Assembly: GCF_004770045.1 (NCBI RefSeq) | Contig: NZ_RQFO01000017.1 | Coordinates: forward strand, 558,001 to 622,000 | DNA: 64,000 nt | Source of the DNA: Leptospira montravelensis | GTDB lineage: Bacteria; Spirochaetota; Leptospiria; Leptospirales; Leptospiraceae | Direction of reading: 5' to 3' | Shown: piece by piece, positions 1 through 8,627 of the stretch | How positions within the stretch are numbered: position 1 is the stretch's first letter | Layout: each line of letters opens with the position of its first letter | Position numbers and translations under genes: made by a program | The notes under the pieces: generated by a model | The model's input: the letters and a program-made list of their open reading frames with translations, nothing else | What the model was told of the DNA's origin: nothing | Databases searched by the model: none

Positions 1-511
1 CCGGAATTCCAGAAGTCCAAATGGGAGCTCCACCATAACCAGAAACCTTTAAATTACCAAAATCAAAACTTTTTCTATGTACTTCGCGTTGGTATAATTC
101 GGTGTATTGTAAATCTAAATCATAATTTCCCGGCAAACAATAAACAGGTGATTTTGCATATTTAATAATTAGTTTTTCGATGATTTCATATTTTTCTTTC
201 ATCGTTTTAGCAGCGAGTTTATACAAATCTCGATATTTTTGAGATTTTTCTACGATGGCCGTAGAATATTTTTCGGGAAATCGAATGGCATGAGTTGTAA
301 AATCAAAAGGAGTGGAATCGTCTTTTCTTTCCGTTAATAAATAGTATAACTCTTCTTGGACACCACAAAAATCAATGATGCGATCAAAGGAAAAAAAAGC
401 TTTGTAAATAATATCTCCGGAAAACAAATACAAATCTGCTTCAGTGGTTTGCAGAATTCGTTTTAGACCATGAAGTCCATCATGGATATCCGTTAGATAA
501 ATGATTTTCAT
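1..511 (-). CDS. Metallophosphoesterase (calcineurin-like), C-terminus beyond the window
   Basis: The minus-strand frame is open from the ATG at 511 to the window edge, giving 170 residues without a stop. It begins MKIIYLTDIHDG, a typical first metal motif of calcineurin-like phosphoesterases (D8, H10), followed by FSGDI near residue 31 and LPGNYD near residue 130, equivalent to the GN(H/Y)D motif. These motifs support a dinuclear metal phosphoesterase fold. The remaining histidines lie outside the window, so the gene is incomplete here. The substrate cannot be told. Its ATG directly follows the stop of the upstream gene at 512, so the two are probably co-transcribed. Confidence 0.8.
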   Translation of the reverse strand, partial: MKIIYLTDIHDGLHGLKRILQTTEADLYLFSGDIIYKAFFSFDRIIDFCGVQEELYYLLTERKDDSTPFDFTTHAIRFPEKYSTAIVEKSQKYRDLYKLAAKTMKEKYEIIEKLIIKYAKSPVYCLPGNYDLDLQYTELYQREVHRKSFDFGNLKVSGYGGAPIWTSGIP

Positions 512-1192
512 TTATTCATTTTCCCAAAGTAACATCTGAATGTCTCGGTCTTCTTCTATATAATCGATCTTTAAATATTCTGGCCCAAAAAAATCCATTA
601 GTGGTTTTAATATTGTGGAAGATCTGACGAATATATACAATTCATTGTGATCACCAATGATGTATTGAATTTCAATTTTACCAGCAATGGAAGGAACTAA
701 ATTCAAAAAATAATTCAAATCAAAAAGAATTTCCCACTGTAGGCCTGTGATCGATAAAATATGTGGGGCCGCATTTAAGATGGATTCAAAAACCTTTTTT
801 TTGTGAAAAGGATCTACTTTTCCAAACCACCTAACAAAATCAAAACGCCTTGGTTTGGTATCCCAAACTCGATATCCAACAATCTTTAGGCGGGCTTTGT
901 TGTCTTTAACTGACACAGGTTTCAAACGAACACGATAGTTTATGGATTCTACTTTTAAAAAACGTGCAATCCATAACCATCCCATTCGGTACACTCCAGT
1001 CAGTATGACTTCACCCTTGGCAGATGAGACATCCAAACTCTCTAAATCGGGATCCTCGGCAATGATCTCAGTGGCTATGACCTTTCGTAAGCTACCAAGA
1101 AGTAAGGTAACCTTATAATTACTCTTTGGGACCACTTTGGGTGGCAAAAAGAGATTCAGTGGATTGAAACGGAGAAGATCCGTTAAAAGCAT
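512..1192 (-). CDS. Hypothetical protein, 226 aa
   Basis: An uninterrupted frame of 226 residues ends one base before the phosphoesterase ATG, so the pair looks like one transcription unit. I do not recognise the family. There is no signal peptide or clear transmembrane helix. The middle is basic and beta-rich in appearance (residues 75-125, many K/R with alternating hydrophobics). The ATG at 1192 has no obvious Shine-Dalgarno sequence. It diverges from gpsA across a 57-bp gap. A function is not assigned. Confidence 0.7.
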   Translation of the reverse strand: MLLTDLLRFNPLNLFLPPKVVPKSNYKVTLLLGSLRKVIATEIIAEDPDLESLDVSSAKGEVILTGVYRMGWLWIARFLKVESINYRVRLKPVSVKDNKARLKIVGYRVWDTKPRRFDFVRWFGKVDPFHKKKVFESILNAAPHILSITGLQWEILFDLNYFLNLVPSIAGKIEIQYIIGDHNELYIFVRSSTILKPLMDFFGPEYLKIDYIEEDRDIQMLLWENE

Positions 1193-1212
1193 ATTTTAAT
1201 TTTTATTTTCTA

Positions 1213-1240
1213 TTGCCTTTTTGGAAAGCAGATTTAAAAT
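1213..1240 (+). promoter_or_regulatory. Candidate sigma70-type promoter for gpsA
   Basis: TTGCCT at 1213-1218 and TAAAAT at 1235-1240 are separated by 16 bp, and lie 9 bp before the gpsA ATG. The match is reasonable by eye but the start site would lie very close to the ATG. Not tested. Confidence 0.35.
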
Positions 1241-1249
1241 ACAGACCTC

Positions 1250-2251
1250 ATGAAGATTGGTATCATTGGCGCCGGAAGTTTTGGCACTGCACTAGGTAGT
1301 ATTTTAGCGGACAAGGGTTATGACGTGACCCTTTGGACAAGAAGCGAGGATCAAGCAAGATCCATAACTGAAAACCATTTGAATACCAAACATATGCCCG
1401 ATTTGGTACTCCCTGAGAAATTAAAAGCTGATACAAATCTTGTCCATGTTGTGAAAGACAAGGACATGATTGTTTCTGCTCCCCCAAGCCATGCGCTCTC
1501 GGGGATTCTAAAAGAAATTAAAGACCATATTCCTCCAAAAGTGCCGATTGTTTCTGCCTCCAAAGGGATTGAAAACGAAAGCCTCAGACTAATATCAGAA
1601 ATTTTTGAATCCGAACTACCGGGCCAATTCCATTCGCAGCTTTCCTATCTTTCTGGCCCCAGTTTTGCCAAAGAAATGGTGAAACGAGTTCCAACTATAG
1701 TTTCCATAGCTTCCAAAAATGAAGCCACCGCCAAACGAGTGCAGGAGATATTTAGTTTTACGTATTTCAGAACCTATTGGACCCCCGATGTCGTGGGTGT
1801 CGAAGTGGGTGGTGCCTTAAAAAACGTCATCGCGATTGCTGCAGGTGTTGCCGACGGACTTGGGTTTGGCCAAAATACAAGGGCTGCTCTCATCACACGC
1901 GGGTTAAACGAGATCACAAGAATGGGAATCAAAATGGGTGCAGATCCCATGACTTTCCTTGGACCATCGGGAATGGGAGATTTGGTTCTTACCTGTTGTG
2001 GGGAAGGTTCAAGGAATCGGACAGTTGGCTTTCGCCTAGGCCAAGGTGAAAAACTAAAAGAGATATTAGCTTCTATGAATGAAGTCGCTGAAGGTGTCAA
2101 AACCACACTTTCTGCAAAAAATCTTTCTGACAAACTAGGTGTGGAAATGGCCATCACCCAGGAAGTCTATCGAATGTTATATGAAGATAAAGATCCGAAA
2201 GAAGTTGTCAAAGCGCTGATGAGCCGCGACCTCAAACGGGAAGGTGTCTAA
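1250..2251 (+). CDS. gpsA: Glycerol-3-phosphate dehydrogenase [NAD(P)+]
   Basis: Cytoplasmic enzyme that reduces dihydroxyacetone phosphate to sn-glycerol-3-phosphate, the backbone precursor of phospholipids. The 333-residue length is normal for GpsA. The N-terminus carries the Rossmann motif GAGSFGTAL (residues 7-15). The conserved LSGPSFAKE stretch lies near residue 140, and the GALKN segment, with the catalytic lysine, near residue 190, followed by the [13 protein letters not shown] helix typical of the family. The ATG at 1250 starts directly on the Rossmann strand, supporting the start. Its last four bases overlap the convergent MAPEG gene. Confidence 0.97.
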   Translation: MKIGIIGAGSFGTALGSILADKGYDVTLWTRSEDQARSITENHLNTKHMPDLVLPEKLKADTNLVHVVKDKDMIVSAPPSHALSGILKEIKDHIPPKVPIVSASKGIENESLRLISEIFESELPGQFHSQLSYLSGPSFAKEMVKRVPTIVSIASKNEATAKRVQEIFSFTYFRTYWTPDVVGVEVGGALKNVIAIAAGVADGLGFGQNTRAALITRGLNEITRMGIKMGADPMTFLGPSGMGDLVLTCCGEGSRNRTVGFRLGQGEKLKEILASMNEVAEGVKTTLSAKNLSDKLGVEMAITQEVYRMLYEDKDPKEVVKALMSRDLKREGV

Positions 2252-2652
2252 ACAAGGCGAACCAGTAATACAATATAAGTGATTACTTGAGTCATATAAA
2301 ATGTAAACCGGATATTGACTGCTAGAACATTCGTTGATGTTAGATGAGTGAGGGATTGTAAAACCCTTGCTCCTAAAATGACAAGTCCAGCTTGGTTGGC
2401 AAAACTATCTATTTTACCGAAACTTGCAGACAAAAACACAACTGTTAAAAATACCGGAAGATTTTCTAAACTATTGATATGTGCTCGGTTCAATCTCCAA
2501 TTAAAGTCAGAACCGTGTTGGATCCCCGCAGGGAATTCATTCGATTTCTTTTTTCCAAGTAACACTTGTACACTTCTGTAAGAAGTTAAAAATACACCAA
2601 GTCCCAAAGTCCATAACGCAAATCCAATGAGTGTATAGTAAATTGTTTCCAC
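2248..2652 (-). CDS. MAPEG-family membrane protein
   Basis: A 134-residue protein with about four hydrophobic helices (residues 4-24, 62-80, 84-104, 110-132). The segment with [11 protein letters not shown] near residue 55 matches the E-N-x-P signature of MAPEG proteins (membrane-associated proteins in eicosanoid and glutathione metabolism). The real substrate is unknown; bacterial members are mostly uncharacterised. Translation starts at a GTG (2652) with GGAG five bases upstream. Its stop overlaps the gpsA stop convergently by four bases. Confidence 0.75.
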   Translation of the reverse strand: METIYYTLIGFALWTLGLGVFLTSYRSVQVLLGKKKSNEFPAGIQHGSDFNWRLNRAHINSLENLPVFLTVVFLSASFGKIDSFANQAGLVILGARVLQSLTHLTSTNVLAVNIRFTFYMTQVITYIVLLVRLV

Positions 2653-2665
2653 AAATTCTCCTTTT

Positions 2666-2699
2666 GTATCAGAACCATTCTTCTTGGTTCTTGAGATAC
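2666..2699 (-). promoter_or_regulatory. Imperfect inverted repeat in the MAPEG 5' region
   Basis: On the plus strand GTATC-A-GAACC pairs with GGTTC-TTGA-GATAC around a 9-base centre. It lies between the candidate promoter (2708-2736) and the Shine-Dalgarno of the MAPEG gene. It could be a 5'-UTR hairpin or an operator; the sequence cannot distinguish these. Confidence 0.4.
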
Positions 2700-2707
2700 A
2701 GGTGGAA

Positions 2708-2736
2708 ATTCTAAATGACTCTAGTTCATTTGTAAA
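2708..2736 (-). promoter_or_regulatory. Candidate promoter for the MAPEG gene
   Basis: Read on the minus strand, TTTACA (2736-2731) and TAGAAT (2713-2708) are spaced by exactly 17 bp. The -35 lies inside the last codons of the upstream hydrolase gene (stop at 2721), so the MAPEG gene would have its own promoter despite the tight packing. Confidence 0.45.
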
Positions 2737-3527
2737 CTAATTAAATGGGTTTTAATTTGTTTCCAGACCGTAAGCCAAGTGGAAGAAAAAAAATGGTCAG
2801 GTGCTTCCGAGATTTCAATACAGTTCAATCCGTTCTCTTTTGCAAAACGAGTTGTGTAAACTTTGGGAAACCACGTATCCTCTTTGGGAAGAAAGATTGT
2901 ATAACTAGTTCTTTTTTGAATCACGGAAGTATCTACCACAAACCCCGGTAAAAAAAGATTCTTTAAAAACAAAGATAAATCATCTAAACAAATTCTAGTG
3001 TTTTGGATGGGAACATTCAGATGATCAACATTTCCATCTACTAACCACCGAGGGTTCGAAAGAGTCTCTAATATCTGTTTGTTGGGAGATTCCAAGTCAG
3101 AAACTCCCGGTAAAAGTAAAAGCCGACTAAACTCCTCAATCGAACCAGACTCATATAAAAATCGAAGACTAAGAACACTATCCAAAATGGGGGAAAGTAA
3201 AAACAATTTTAGAAAGGGAACTTCTTTGGCATACATCATAAGAGCTGCTCCGCCCCCACTATGTCCAATCCCATACAATTCTTTGTTTGTATAACCTCGT
3301 TCTTTTAGATAAACATCTAACAACGATATGGCGGTTTTCGGATCATAAATTCCCTTTGAATTTCCATGAGAAGGAGGATTGAACCGAACAAGCCTAAGGC
3401 CGAGTAATTCCAGTTCACTATCACGAATTCGAAAGGATCTAGCGTTGCCACCTGTGCTCGGCCAAAGAATGACTATCCCTTTCGCCTCGTTCGGAGAAGC
3501 GCCGGATTCAATGATTTCTAAGGACAA
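2721..3527 (-). CDS. Alpha/beta-hydrolase fold protein
   Basis: A serine hydrolase of unknown substrate. The nucleophile elbow GHSGGG is visible in the middle, with likely acid and base partners near the C-terminus (LPKEDTWFP and APDHFF). VILWPSTGG near the N-terminus resembles the oxyanion region. The frame extends further upstream but there overlaps map in another phase and reads as nonsense, so a start after the map stop is preferred. No ATG is available. A TTG at 3527, six bases past the map stop, gives 268 residues. The start is therefore uncertain, but co-transcription with map is likely. Confidence 0.75.
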   Translation of the reverse strand: MSLEIIESGASPNEAKGIVILWPSTGGNARSFRIRDSELELLGLRLVRFNPPSHGNSKGIYDPKTAISLLDVYLKERGYTNKELYGIGHSGGGAALMMYAKEVPFLKLFLLSPILDSVLSLRFLYESGSIEEFSRLLLLPGVSDLESPNKQILETLSNPRWLVDGNVDHLNVPIQNTRICLDDLSLFLKNLFLPGFVVDTSVIQKRTSYTIFLPKEDTWFPKVYTTRFAKENGLNCIEISEAPDHFFSSTWLTVWKQIKTHLISLQMN

Positions 3528-3532
3528 TGAAT

Positions 3533-4288
3533 TTATAATGTGGCGATGATAGGTTTTCCGTTTTGGACAATGACAGTGTGTTCGCACTGCGCTACATAAC
3601 TGAGTTCCCCGCGACGATTGCTTGCGACCAGTGTCCAACCATCTTCTTCTTCGTATGCAGTCTGGCTTCCCGTAGAAATAAAAGATTCAATCGCAAGTAC
3701 AAGGCCGTTCCCGAGTTTTCTTTGGTCACGTTTTTCTTCGTAAACCAAAACTTGCGGTTCTTCATGAAGTTTTTTACCCGTTCCGTGACCTGCTAAATTT
3801 TTAATGACGGTAAATCCATTTTCTACAGCAGCTGAATGAATTTCTTTTCCAATGTATCGTAAATAATTTCCAGTAAACGCCTGTTTTGTGGCTCGCATCG
3901 TTCCTTCTATGGCTGTTTCACAAAGTCTTTGAAGAGAGGCATTGGACTGACCCACAACAAAAGAAATCCCCGTGTCCGCATAATAACCATCTAGTTTGGC
4001 TGAAACGTCGATATTAACCAAATCACCATCCTTTAGGATGGTTTCTTTTTTTGGAATTCCATGTGCGATTTCAAAATTGGTGCTGATACAAGTATAACCT
4101 GGGAATTTATAATCGAACTTGGGTGCAGAAAATGCTCCCGCTTTATCAAATTCCTCTTTGGCGGCGTTGTCTAGTTCCAAAGTAGACACTCCCGGTTTGG
4201 CAAGAAGTTTTAAAAGTTCACGAACTTTAGCTACAAACTTCCCAGCTTTTAAAATTCCTTGAAGGTCTTTTTCATTTTGAATCGACAT
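3533..4288 (-). CDS. map: Methionine aminopeptidase, type I
   Basis: Removes the initiator methionine from new proteins in the cytoplasm. The 251-residue length is standard for type I enzymes. All expected residues are visible: substrate histidine H76 in AHGIP, metal ligands D94, D105, H168, E201 and E236. There is no N-terminal zinc-finger extension. The ATG directly abuts the arsS stop, with GGAG nine bases upstream, so it is translated from the same message as arsS. An unusual neighbour pairing for a housekeeping gene. Confidence 0.96.
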   Translation of the reverse strand: MSIQNEKDLQGILKAGKFVAKVRELLKLLAKPGVSTLELDNAAKEEFDKAGAFSAPKFDYKFPGYTCISTNFEIAHGIPKKETILKDGDLVNIDVSAKLDGYYADTGISFVVGQSNASLQRLCETAIEGTMRATKQAFTGNYLRYIGKEIHSAAVENGFTVIKNLAGHGTGKKLHEEPQVLVYEEKRDQRKLGNGLVLAIESFISTGSQTAYEEEDGWTLVASNRRGELSYVAQCEHTVIVQNGKPIIATL

Positions 4289-5263
4289 CTAAACAATCTC
4301 CCCACCACAACTGGATCCCGCTCCTGCAGTACACCCATAACAATGATTTGCTACTACGATTTCTCTGTTAAGGTATGATGGCAAATCGAAATCCTTAATA
4401 TGTTTTACGTTTTGTGATTTCAAATCTAACATTTGGTTGAAATCACAATCATACACAGAACCATCATAACCAACGGAAATTTGATCCAAACACATAAGTC
4501 CTTCCACTGTTGCAGAATTGTAAGCATTGGCTAAAGTTTCCATATACATTTCAAACTTACCACCACGAACTAGTGCTCCTAAAAATCGACTGATCGGAAG
4601 GTTATTGATACAAAACAATTGGTTGAATACAATTCCGTATTTTTTTTCCAAAGTTTCTTTGTATTCTCTTTCTAAAACAGATTGTCCTGAACCTAAAAAT
4701 AAACCATTAGGATTATAAACTAAATTTAAAGGAAGTTTGGTTCCATAACCAAGGTCATTTAACTTCTTTAATGCGGTAATAGACTTTTGATAAACCCCTT
4801 TTCCTCTTTGGTTATCCGTCGTACTTTCAATGAATGAAGGTAACGAGGATACAACTTCCACCTGATTGGATGCTAAAAATTCATACAACCAATCAAAACC
4901 TGGTTCTTCAAGGATAGTTAAGTTACAACGATCAATCAATCGTTTCCCCAGTTTTTTCGCACCCAAAACTAAATCCTTAAAATGCGGATTTCCTTCTGGG
5001 GCACCACCCGTGATATCTACAGTTTCAATGCCCGGAGTTTTTTCGATGATTTCCAAACACAAATCAATTGTGGCCTTGTCCATCATCTCGGTTCGAATCG
5101 GAGACGCATCTACATGGCAATGCCGACAAGCTTGGTTACACCACTTGCCGACATTAATCTGAAAGATCTTTAGAGACCTTGCATGTATAGAATGTCCGAC
5201 AGAATCAGAAAATTTTTTACCACTGAATGACTGTAAGGTGGAAAGTTGCTCCTGCGTTTCCAT
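4289..5263 (-). CDS. arsS: Radical SAM protein of the ArsS (arsenosugar biosynthesis) type
   Basis: Radical S-adenosylmethionine enzyme, 324 residues. The cluster motif CNQACRHC (C42, C46, C49) is followed by HVDASPIRTE, which I recognise from the ArsS family. RCNLTILEEPG lies mid-protein. The C-terminus is cysteine-rich (CYGC at 308-311 and SSCGGE with C319), the segment that in some relatives contains selenocysteine (from memory). ArsS is implicated in arsenosugar formation from methylated arsenic. The ATG lies two bases after the stop of the AhpD-like gene. An arsM methyltransferase is not in this window, so the pathway is not demonstrated. Confidence 0.85.
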   Translation of the reverse strand: METQEQLSTLQSFSGKKFSDSVGHSIHARSLKIFQINVGKWCNQACRHCHVDASPIRTEMMDKATIDLCLEIIEKTPGIETVDITGGAPEGNPHFKDLVLGAKKLGKRLIDRCNLTILEEPGFDWLYEFLASNQVEVVSSLPSFIESTTDNQRGKGVYQKSITALKKLNDLGYGTKLPLNLVYNPNGLFLGSGQSVLEREYKETLEKKYGIVFNQLFCINNLPISRFLGALVRGGKFEMYMETLANAYNSATVEGLMCLDQISVGYDGSVYDCDFNQMLDLKSQNVKHIKDFDLPSYLNREIVVANHCYGCTAGAGSSCGGEIV

Positions 5264-5265
5264 AA

Positions 5266-5604
5266 CTAAAAAGAAAGTTCGTCTATTTTGTTTTGCATTT
5301 GAACACTGTGAACCAAATTGATTCCAGCAGCCATTGCCGCAGCCACATGAACTGCTTCATTCATCTGTGCCTCGTTTGCACCTTTTTGGAGTGATGTGGA
5401 TGTATAAGCATCAATACAATACGGGCATTTTAATGCATGAGAAACAGCTAAAGCGATGAGTGCTTTTTCTCTTTCGGTCAGTGCCCCTTCTGCCATCACA
5501 GCATTGTAATATCCAAAAAATTTATCTGCTAGAGCAGGATTGGTTCTTCCTATTTCTCCAAATTTTCCCAGATCTTTTGCGTTGTAATAATGATTTTCTG
5601 CCAT
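5266..5604 (-). CDS. AhpD/carboxymuconolactone-decarboxylase-like peroxidase, ArsS partner
   Basis: A 112-residue helical AhpD-like protein. The redox motif CPYC (C60, C63) sits in HALKCPYCIDAYT, as in AhpD-family alkylhydroperoxidases, and the family helix with ALTEREKALIALAVS precedes it. This type is commonly found beside arsS and named an arsenosugar-associated peroxidase-like protein. Its ATG has AGGAG seven bases upstream. It is first in the minus-strand unit running into arsS and map. Some relatives carry selenocysteine at the redox site; here it is plain cysteine. Confidence 0.8.
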   Translation of the reverse strand: MAENHYYNAKDLGKFGEIGRTNPALADKFFGYYNAVMAEGALTEREKALIALAVSHALKCPYCIDAYTSTSLQKGANEAQMNEAVHVAAAMAAGINLVHSVQMQNKIDELSF

Positions 5605-5613
5605 AAATAACTC

Positions 5614-5684
5614 CTAACTGTTAGACTTTTTAAGTAATGTCGTAAGTCAATGGGCTAGATTTATGAAACCTATGTCGAGCATAG
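5614..5684 (-). promoter_or_regulatory. Upstream region of the arsS operon with two small dyads
   Basis: CTAAC-T-GTTAG at 5614-5624 overlaps the Shine-Dalgarno of the AhpD-like gene. CTATG-TCGAG-CATAG lies at 5670-5684, upstream of a possible -35 (TTGACT, minus strand, 5650-5645). The -10 is poor. A repressor site is possible, but the arms are short. Confidence 0.25.
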
Positions 5685-5732
5685 AATTTTAATCAAAATG
5701 TAGAAGGAATCACACAAAGTAGAAACCTAAAT

Positions 5733-6509
5733 TCAAGTAATGAATTTAGGTCTACGTTTTTCGATGAGTGAATGAAAACCTTCCTGTCCATCAGGGGACA
5801 AAATAACTTTGGTGAAAAGGTCTGCATCGATTTGGAATAATGATTCCATTTTTTTTCTATAGGGTTCTCGTAATGCAGTTTTCATTCCACGGCTAGTATT
5901 GTTTGTAAGTTTGGAAAGTGATTCGGCAAATTTAAACGATTCGCCAAACAAGGTTTCGGCGCTAAACAATTCATCCACAAGTCCAATTTCTTTGGCTTCA
6001 GGACCTTTGATTTGTTTTCCTGTGAATAAAAGGTCACGAGTGACTTTTACACCCACCAAGTCTTGTAAAACAATCGTAGGAATAGATGGGAAATTGAGAC
6101 CAACGATGGCTTCGGAAAATCCTATCCTTGCCCCTTTGTCCACCATATATCGGTAGTCTGAAAACAAGGCAAATACAGCACCTGCTGCCATACAATGTCC
6201 GTTCACCACAGCAATGGTAGGAACTGGAAAATGGAAATAAGTTTGGGCAGTTCTTAACAATTGTTCAACGGATTTACGAACGTCGGATTCGGTTTTTCCA
6301 TACATGAGCGTGGGTTCAATCCCATTGGAAAAAAACTGAGTTTGTGCGGATGTAAAAAGCAAAACACGCAAATTGGGATTATTTGCGTGTTTGTTTAAGA
6401 TTTGTTCGAATAATACGAAAGCTTCGAAATCGAAAGTATTCTTTTCATTCGACTGCATCTTGATTTCCAAGATGCGGTCTCCATGAAAGATCTCTGCAAA
6501 AGGAGTCAT
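5733..6509 (-). CDS. Enoyl-CoA hydratase/isomerase family protein (crotonase fold)
   Basis: A 258-residue crotonase-superfamily enzyme acting on acyl-CoA thioesters. The oxyanion-hole segment NGHCMAAGA is at residues 103-111. One catalytic glutamate is present (E133 in IGFSEAIVG, equivalent to Glu164 of mitochondrial hydratase). The position of the second hydratase glutamate (Glu144) appears to be a phenylalanine (about F113). That pattern fits an enoyl-CoA isomerase better than a hydratase, as an inference from motif spacing. The gene follows the acyl-CoA synthetase with a one-base gap, so both probably share one message and work in fatty-acid use. Confidence 0.85.
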   Translation of the reverse strand: MTPFAEIFHGDRILEIKMQSNEKNTFDFEAFVLFEQILNKHANNPNLRVLLFTSAQTQFFSNGIEPTLMYGKTESDVRKSVEQLLRTAQTYFHFPVPTIAVVNGHCMAAGAVFALFSDYRYMVDKGARIGFSEAIVGLNFPSIPTIVLQDLVGVKVTRDLLFTGKQIKGPEAKEIGLVDELFSAETLFGESFKFAESLSKLTNNTSRGMKTALREPYRKKMESLFQIDADLFTKVILSPDGQEGFHSLIEKRRPKFIT

Positions 6510-6510
6510 A

Positions 6511-8559
6511 TTAACTGTTTTTGTAGAGTTCCAAAATTCTGTCTTTGTATTTTTCCGTAATTACATGTCGTTTCATCTTCATTAAGTTAGTCAGTTCATC
6601 ACCAACCTCAAATGGTTTTGTAATGAGTGTTACGTACTGCACTTGTTCGAAGTTTTTGAAACCTGTTTTAACACTGTTAAAATTACGGACTTCTTTTTTA
6701 TAAAAATCCACAACCTTAGGATTGGTGATTAGTTTATCAGGATTTTTTTCTGAAATTCCGTTTTCTTCTGCCCAAGGAACCAGTGCATCAAAGTCAGGAA
6801 CGATGATCGCTCCAAGAACTTTTTGGTCTTGGCCCACAATCATCGACTGTTTGATATAAGGTGATTCATCAATTTTGTTTTCAATTGGAACCGGTTCTAC
6901 GTTTTCTCCACCGAGAAGAACGATTGTATCCTTCGCACGACCTGTAAGAGTCAGTGTTTTTTTGAAGTTAATCATCCCGATATCACCGGTGTTCATCCAA
7001 TTGTCCACTATGGTTTTTTTAGTAGTTTCAGGATTTTTGTAATATCCTTTCATTACCTGTGGTCCTTTGAGATGAACCACCCCTTTTACACCTAACTTAC
7101 CAAAGATGATATTCTTTTTGTCGTCGATATGGCAAAGGACATTTCCCGCATCATCGCGAATTTGCACTTGGCTAAGGGGAACAATATCACCCACCGAACC
7201 CATAATCGGACGGTCAAAGGTTCGTGCAGAAATTACAGGCCCAGTTTCTGTCATACCGTAACCTTCAAGAACCGTGATTCCGATATCCATAAAAAAGGCA
7301 TCCACATGTTTTTGTAGAGCACCACCACCAGAAAGTGTGGCACGTAAATGCCCACCAGTCGCCTGACGGATTTTTGCGAGTACAATGCGATCCAAGGTAA
7401 AGGAATTAAATAAAACTCCTAATCCTGCCACCACATACAAAGGTGTTTTGAAAGGACTTTCCTCTGGTAATCCAAATTGTGCTGCAAGTATAGAAAGGAT
7501 AGTTACTGTAAATGGGCCAGTTAACAAAAGCTTTACGATAGAAAAAAGTGACAATCCTAACGATTGAATGATATTTCTTCCTTCATAATCTACCTCCCAA
7601 CCTTTTAGGAAACGAATTGCCGCATGGTAATGTTTAGAAAAAAAGTAGGCAACTTTAAACAAAAACCTTCTAACTGGCGGAGTTTGTTTTGGGTCATTGA
7701 TACGAGTGTAAATTCCGTTATAAATACTTTCCCAAACACGTGGAGCGGATGCCATAAAAGTTGGTCTTGCTTTTTGGATATCATTGCGAAGTTCTGTTAC
7801 TTTTGTGTAGTAAGTAGAACCACCGTTGATTATGGCAAAATACTCCACAACTCGTTCAAAAATATGCCAAACAGGAAGAATGGACAATAAACGATCGTCA
7901 GGTGATACTTTGGCAACACGAGGAACCACATAATGCATTTGGTGAATCATATTGGAATGCATGAGCATGACCCCTTTTGGCATTCCTGTGGTTCCTGATG
8001 TGTAAATGAGTGTGTACAAATCGTCCGGTTTGATACCGGCCATTCGTTTTTCTGCTTCGCGTTTCCCTTTGGCACGCAAATCTCTCCCTTGTTCTAGGAG
8101 ATCATAAAAATGAAGGATACCAGAACCCGATTTGAGTTTGGTATCTTTATCCATAATGATAACAGTTTTTACTGATTTGAGTTGCGATTTGTTGTTTTTA
8201 TATTTTTCATAAACTTTATCATTTTCCACGAAAACAATTTTTGCTTCGGAATGATTCAAAATATAAACGATTTCAGAATCAGTAATATCAGATCCACGAG
8301 GAACGTTAGCTGCTCCTGCAGTTAACACCGCACAATCGGCGATGATCCATTCCTTACGGTTGTCAGCGAGAACTCCAACGTGTTCTCTAGCCTTAACTCC
8401 TAATTCAATGAGGGCTTCTGACAGTGCCAGCCCGTCTTCGTAAAGTTCCTTGTAAGTGAGGGCTTGGTAATCCTTTTGGGCATTCTTGTACCAGAATGCG
8501 GGTCTTGGACCGAATTTTTCTGCGGATTCCTTATAAACTTCTGCTAGGTTATTTGCCAT
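6511..8559 (-). CDS. Long-chain fatty acid-CoA ligase (AMP-forming)
   Basis: Activates fatty acids to acyl-CoA through an acyl-adenylate. At 682 residues it is long for FadD but normal for the eukaryote-like bacterial subgroup. The P-loop motif [12 protein letters not shown] is at residues 186-197, GYGMTETGP lies near 433 and NTGDIG near 530. An insertion around residues 330-390 contains two hydrophobic stretches that may associate with the membrane. The ATG has GGAGAG just upstream and a good promoter (8585-8612). It is first in a two-gene unit with the crotonase. Gene symbol fadD would be reasonable but several paralogues usually exist. Confidence 0.93.
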   Translation of the reverse strand: MANNLAEVYKESAEKFGPRPAFWYKNAQKDYQALTYKELYEDGLALSEALIELGVKAREHVGVLADNRKEWIIADCAVLTAGAANVPRGSDITDSEIVYILNHSEAKIVFVENDKVYEKYKNNKSQLKSVKTVIIMDKDTKLKSGSGILHFYDLLEQGRDLRAKGKREAEKRMAGIKPDDLYTLIYTSGTTGMPKGVMLMHSNMIHQMHYVVPRVAKVSPDDRLLSILPVWHIFERVVEYFAIINGGSTYYTKVTELRNDIQKARPTFMASAPRVWESIYNGIYTRINDPKQTPPVRRFLFKVAYFFSKHYHAAIRFLKGWEVDYEGRNIIQSLGLSLFSIVKLLLTGPFTVTILSILAAQFGLPEESPFKTPLYVVAGLGVLFNSFTLDRIVLAKIRQATGGHLRATLSGGGALQKHVDAFFMDIGITVLEGYGMTETGPVISARTFDRPIMGSVGDIVPLSQVQIRDDAGNVLCHIDDKKNIIFGKLGVKGVVHLKGPQVMKGYYKNPETTKKTIVDNWMNTGDIGMINFKKTLTLTGRAKDTIVLLGGENVEPVPIENKIDESPYIKQSMIVGQDQKVLGAIIVPDFDALVPWAEENGISEKNPDKLITNPKVVDFYKKEVRNFNSVKTGFKNFEQVQYVTLITKPFEVGDELTNLMKMKRHVITEKYKDRILELYKNS

Positions 8560-8565
8560 ATCTCT

Positions 8566-8612
8566 CCATCTAAAAGCGGTCTTTATGATAGGCCCTACTT
8601 TCAGATGGTCAA
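8566..8612 (-). promoter_or_regulatory. Promoter of the acyl-CoA synthetase operon inside an interrupted palindrome
   Basis: Minus strand: TTGACC (8612-8607), 16-bp spacer, TATCAT (8590-8585). Plus-strand arms CCATCTAAAAG (8566-8576) and CTTTCAGATGG (8598-8608) are inverted copies with one mismatch in 11. Arm centres are 32 bp apart, close to three helical turns. One arm overlaps the -35 and the other lies just downstream of the -10, as expected for a repressor site. Confidence 0.5.
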
Positions 8613-8627
8613 GAGAAATTTAGGTGT

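Noticed and set aside
1774..2157. 127-codon minus-strand frame inside gpsA
   Set aside because: Lies wholly opposite a well-conserved gpsA and has no family-like features; shadow frame.
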